From Lightella neohaematopini (GTDB lineage: Bacteria; Pseudomonadota; Gammaproteobacteria; Enterobacterales; Enterobacteriaceae), in NCBI GenBank assembly GCA_025728385.1, contig JAOBJV010000004.1:1-49526 (forward strand): a stretch of DNA of 49,526 nucleotides. Reading direction: 5' to 3'. The position numbers were made by a program, and so were the translations under genes. Positions 47,134 to 49,526 of the stretch are shown here, one piece after another (positions within the stretch are counted from its first letter, which is position 1; every line of letters begins with the position of its first letter). Below the pieces are notes generated by a model that ran no database searches, was not told the origin of the DNA, and saw nothing but the letters and a program-made list of their open reading frames with translations.

Positions 47134-48462
47134 CTATTTATTATTAATAATCTTAATATAAATAGGAGATCCAAAAATATTTAGAGTACGTTGAAAATAA
47201 TTTATTAAATATCTTTTATAAGATTTTTTTAGATGAAATATGCGTGTTCCATGTATATTAATAATTATAGGATTATAATTACTAATATAGGCATATTTTA
47301 ATTTTACTAATTTATTTTTGTAAACTGGGGGATACTTTTCTACTGCATTATATAATATATTATTAATATATTTCGTTTTAAATTTTAAATTCTTTAATTC
47401 ATTAATTTTATTAATAAGATTAAATAAATTACTAAATTTTTGATCATATAGTGCAGAAATAAATACAATTTTAATAAATTTAACGAAATTTAATTGATTA
47501 ATAACATTAGATTTAATTTCGTTTAAATTTTTATAATAAATATCACATTTATTAATAATAATTATTATAGGTACATTTTTTTTCACTATTAATTTAATTA
47601 AAGATAAATCATAATGACTAATTTTTTTATCTACTAAACATATAATAAACAATATTACATTTGTATATTTAATATAATTAAATATAATTTTAGTTATATT
47701 AGTAATATTTAAATATTTTTTATTTCTAAAAAAAAAATTATTTTTATTTACTCCTATACTATCAGTAATTTCATAATTGCAATTATTATATATAATATTA
47801 CTAGTAATATTATTTCTTGTTGTTCCTGATTCATTAGATACTAAAACACGATATTTATTTAATAATTTATTTACTAATGTAGATTTACCAACATTAGGTT
47901 GACCGAAAATAAATATTTTAATTTTATTAATATCATTATTAGTATTTATATATGTCATTAGTTTATTTTTATATTTATTAGACATTAATGCTAATAGTGA
48001 TATTAATTGTTGTATATCTCTATTAATAGCAGATATTTTACATAATATACTACTTATACCTAAAGAATAAAATTTATTTACCATAATATTATTATTAATA
48101 ATATCAATTTTATTAACTACTATTATAACTTCTTTTTTGAGAGATTTAATTATTTTAGCAATATAAATATCATCACTAGTTATTTCTACTGTTCCATCAA
48201 CAATAAATAAAATTATTGTAGTATATTTTAATAAGGATATTGATTGTTGTGTAATTTTATATTCTAAACTATTAATATTATTAGTATTATATATACCACC
48301 AGTATCTACTACCATAGTAGTAATATTATTAATTTTAATATAACCACAAATATAATCACTAGTAAAACCTGCATAGTTATTAACTAATGATAATTTTCTG
48401 TTTGTTAAAATATTAAATAATGTAGACTTACCAACATTACTACGTCCTATCAAAGTTATCAT
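47134..48462 (-). CDS. der: Der (EngA) tandem-domain ribosome-assembly GTPase
   Basis: Essential 50S assembly factor with two G domains and a KH-like C-terminal domain. G domain 1: GRSNVGKST (residues 6-14), DTGGI, NKID. G domain 2: GQPNVGKST near 190, a G2 segment SGTTRNN, DSIGV where most Der proteins have DTAGV, and NKCD. The C-terminal domain includes KLKYAYISNYNPIIINIHG and SYKRYLINYFQRTLNIFGSPI (read in parts). Length is 442 against 490: the acidic linker between the G domains and the basic C-terminal tail are lost. It lies downstream of bamB as in E. coli. Confidence 0.95.
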   Translation of the reverse strand: MITLIGRSNVGKSTLFNILTNRKLSLVNNYAGFTSDYICGYIKINNITTMVVDTGGIYNTNNINSLEYKITQQSISLLKYTTIILFIVDGTVEITSDDIYIAKIIKSLKKEVIIVVNKIDIINNNIMVNKFYSLGISSILCKISAINRDIQQLISLLALMSNKYKNKLMTYINTNNDINKIKIFIFGQPNVGKSTLVNKLLNKYRVLVSNESGTTRNNITSNIIYNNCNYEITDSIGVNKNNFFFRNKKYLNITNITKIIFNYIKYTNVILFIICLVDKKISHYDLSLIKLIVKKNVPIIIIINKCDIYYKNLNEIKSNVINQLNFVKFIKIVFISALYDQKFSNLFNLINKINELKNLKFKTKYINNILYNAVEKYPPVYKNKLVKLKYAYISNYNPIIINIHGTRIFHLKKSYKRYLINYFQRTLNIFGSPIYIKIINNK

Positions 48463-48494
48463 ATATAATAATTTAAAGTTAAATTATTTTAATT

Positions 48495-49480
48495 TTAATA
48501 TTTAAAATTAATAATAATACTTATTATTTGATTACTAAATAATGCAAGAAAATTATTTTTCTTAATTAAGAATATTTTATTAATACTAGAATTTTTTATT
48601 TTTATATAACAAACCACACTATTTTTTGATATATTAAAAATATATATAAAACCGTAAGAATTACCGATTATTAAATAATTTTTATACATTAAAAATATGG
48701 TCGTATGACATAAATTTATTTTTTTTTGTAACCAAGTAATATCACCATTAAATATATTTACTGATATTAAATTATATTGACTATCAATACAATAGATATG
48801 ATTACTATGATACAGTAAATTACTTATTACATAAATTTTAACAAACCATAATATTCTTCCAGAATATAAATCTAATGCTATTAAGTTATTATTAATATTA
48901 ATACTATAAATTATATTATTTAAAATTATCGGTTTAACTTGACTACAAATCATGTTTATTAATTTATTTTTAGTAATTGCAATATATCTTTGCCAGATTA
49001 TATTACCTTGATCTAAAGATATAGCACTAATAATACCATTATTACTAAAAATAACAACTATTCCAAAAAAAGCTACTGGAGTAATAATATTATATGGTAA
49101 TGTAGTATTACTATAAATACTTGTTATCCATTTAGTAATACCATTATTTTCATTAATAGCTTGTATTATATTATTACTATATACTATTAGTAAATGATTA
49201 ACTAATAATAATTCAGATGTAATAGGCATAACAGTGGTTGTATACCACATTAAAATACCATAATTCACATTAATTGTATAAATTTCTGCTTTATTAGTAA
49301 ATAAATAAATATTATCATTAATAAAATATATTTTAATTAACTTTAAATTATTTAATAATTTATGATGTATACAATAAAAAAAATTCTTACTCCAAATTTT
49401 TTTACCATAATTAATATCTATTACCTGAATTACTCCATTATATTTAGCTATAATAATGTACTTATTATTATTAATGATAT
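48495..49480 (-). CDS. bamB: BamB outer-membrane assembly lipoprotein, 5' end missing
   Basis: Beta-propeller lipoprotein of the BAM complex, which inserts outer-membrane proteins. Repeated PQQ-like blade motifs (hydrophobic strand, then xxGxxxW) are visible: YGKKIW, NYGILMW, NNGITKW, DQGNIIW, YSGRILW and FNGDITW. About 328 residues are readable, against 392 in E. coli. The frame stays open upstream of an apparent GTG at 49268 as far as 49480, so the true start is not in the window; signal peptide, lipobox and about the first 65-75 residues are missing. At 49481 the sequence changes abruptly to 23S rRNA. The gene is probably intact in the organism and broken by a mis-join. Confidence 0.88.
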
Positions 49481-49481
49481 C

Positions 49482-49526
49482 TGAGAGAACTCAGGTGAAG
49501 GAACTAGGCAAAATGGTGCCGTAACT
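49482..49526 (+). rRNA. rrl: 23S rRNA fragment at the window edge
   Basis: These 45 bases match the conserved E. coli 23S segment TGAGAGAACTCGGGTGAAGG followed by AACTAGGCAAAATGGTGCC and GTAACT, with one difference (CTCAGG for CTCGGG). It is an internal part of the molecule (about two thirds along) and is cut by the window end. G+C is about 47% by hand count, against a very A/T-rich background. No other rRNA sequence is seen upstream, so it is an isolated fragment joined to bamB. Confidence 0.9.

Noticed and set aside
1..49526. CRISPR arrays, insertion sequences, toxin-antitoxin pairs, prophage, secretion or biosynthetic clusters, or an undescribed multi-gene system
   Set aside because: Every substantial open frame is accounted for by a known housekeeping family, no direct-repeat array or transposase is visible, and no cluster of unknown genes exists in the window.

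Overview
The window reads as a chromosome segment of a strongly reduced, very A+T-rich gammaproteobacterial endosymbiont of the Enterobacterales type, most likely from an insect or another invertebrate. Nearly every protein aligns from memory with an Escherichia coli protein, often over its full length. Blocks of E. coli gene order survive with individual genes removed. Gaps between genes are almost pure A/T. There are no insertion sequences, prophages, CRISPR arrays or transferred islands. I cannot name the genus.

Layout. 1-10607: kup, cspC, htpX, mepM, ruvC and aspS on the minus strand, argS on plus, murJ on minus. 10776-15106: tRNA-Ser(GGA), a complete trifunctional putA, and tRNA-Ser(CGA). 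15112-17054: the deoB-deoD nucleoside salvage pair. 17146-24579: the eroded nusA operon, with secG, tRNA-Leu(GAG), nusA, infB, rbfA, rpsO and pnp; metY, rimP and truB are gone. 24836-30507: folP, ftsH, rlmE, greA, obgE, rpmA and rplU, in E. coli order without glmM, yhbY, dacB and yhbE. 30700-31600: a decayed ispB in its ancestral place beside rplU. 31669-37200: ppa, then rplI, rpsR, rpsF, rlmB, hflC, hflK and miaA, without priB, rnr, purA, hflX and hfq. 37801-41072: ribA, yciC, cls and tRNA-Tyr, again in E. coli order. 41167-49480: sppA, gapA, guaA, mqo, der and a 5'-truncated bamB. The last 45 bases are a piece of 23S rRNA joined directly to the interior of bamB, probably a mis-join at the contig end.

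Function. The genes cover translation and ribosome assembly, RNA turnover, envelope upkeep (MurJ, MepM, BamB, Cls) and inner-membrane protein quality control (FtsH with HflK/HflC, HtpX, SppA). Metabolism includes folate, riboflavin and GMP synthesis, nucleoside salvage, a GAPDH, and two quinone-reducing dehydrogenases, PutA and Mqo. The most informative points are the dead ispB in a genome that keeps quinone-dependent enzymes, a GapA whose catalytic histidine is asparagine, PutA retained in full but with a trimmed DNA-binding strand, an IF2 lacking its N-terminal domain, and the 23S/bamB junction. I found no convincing undescribed multi-gene system.
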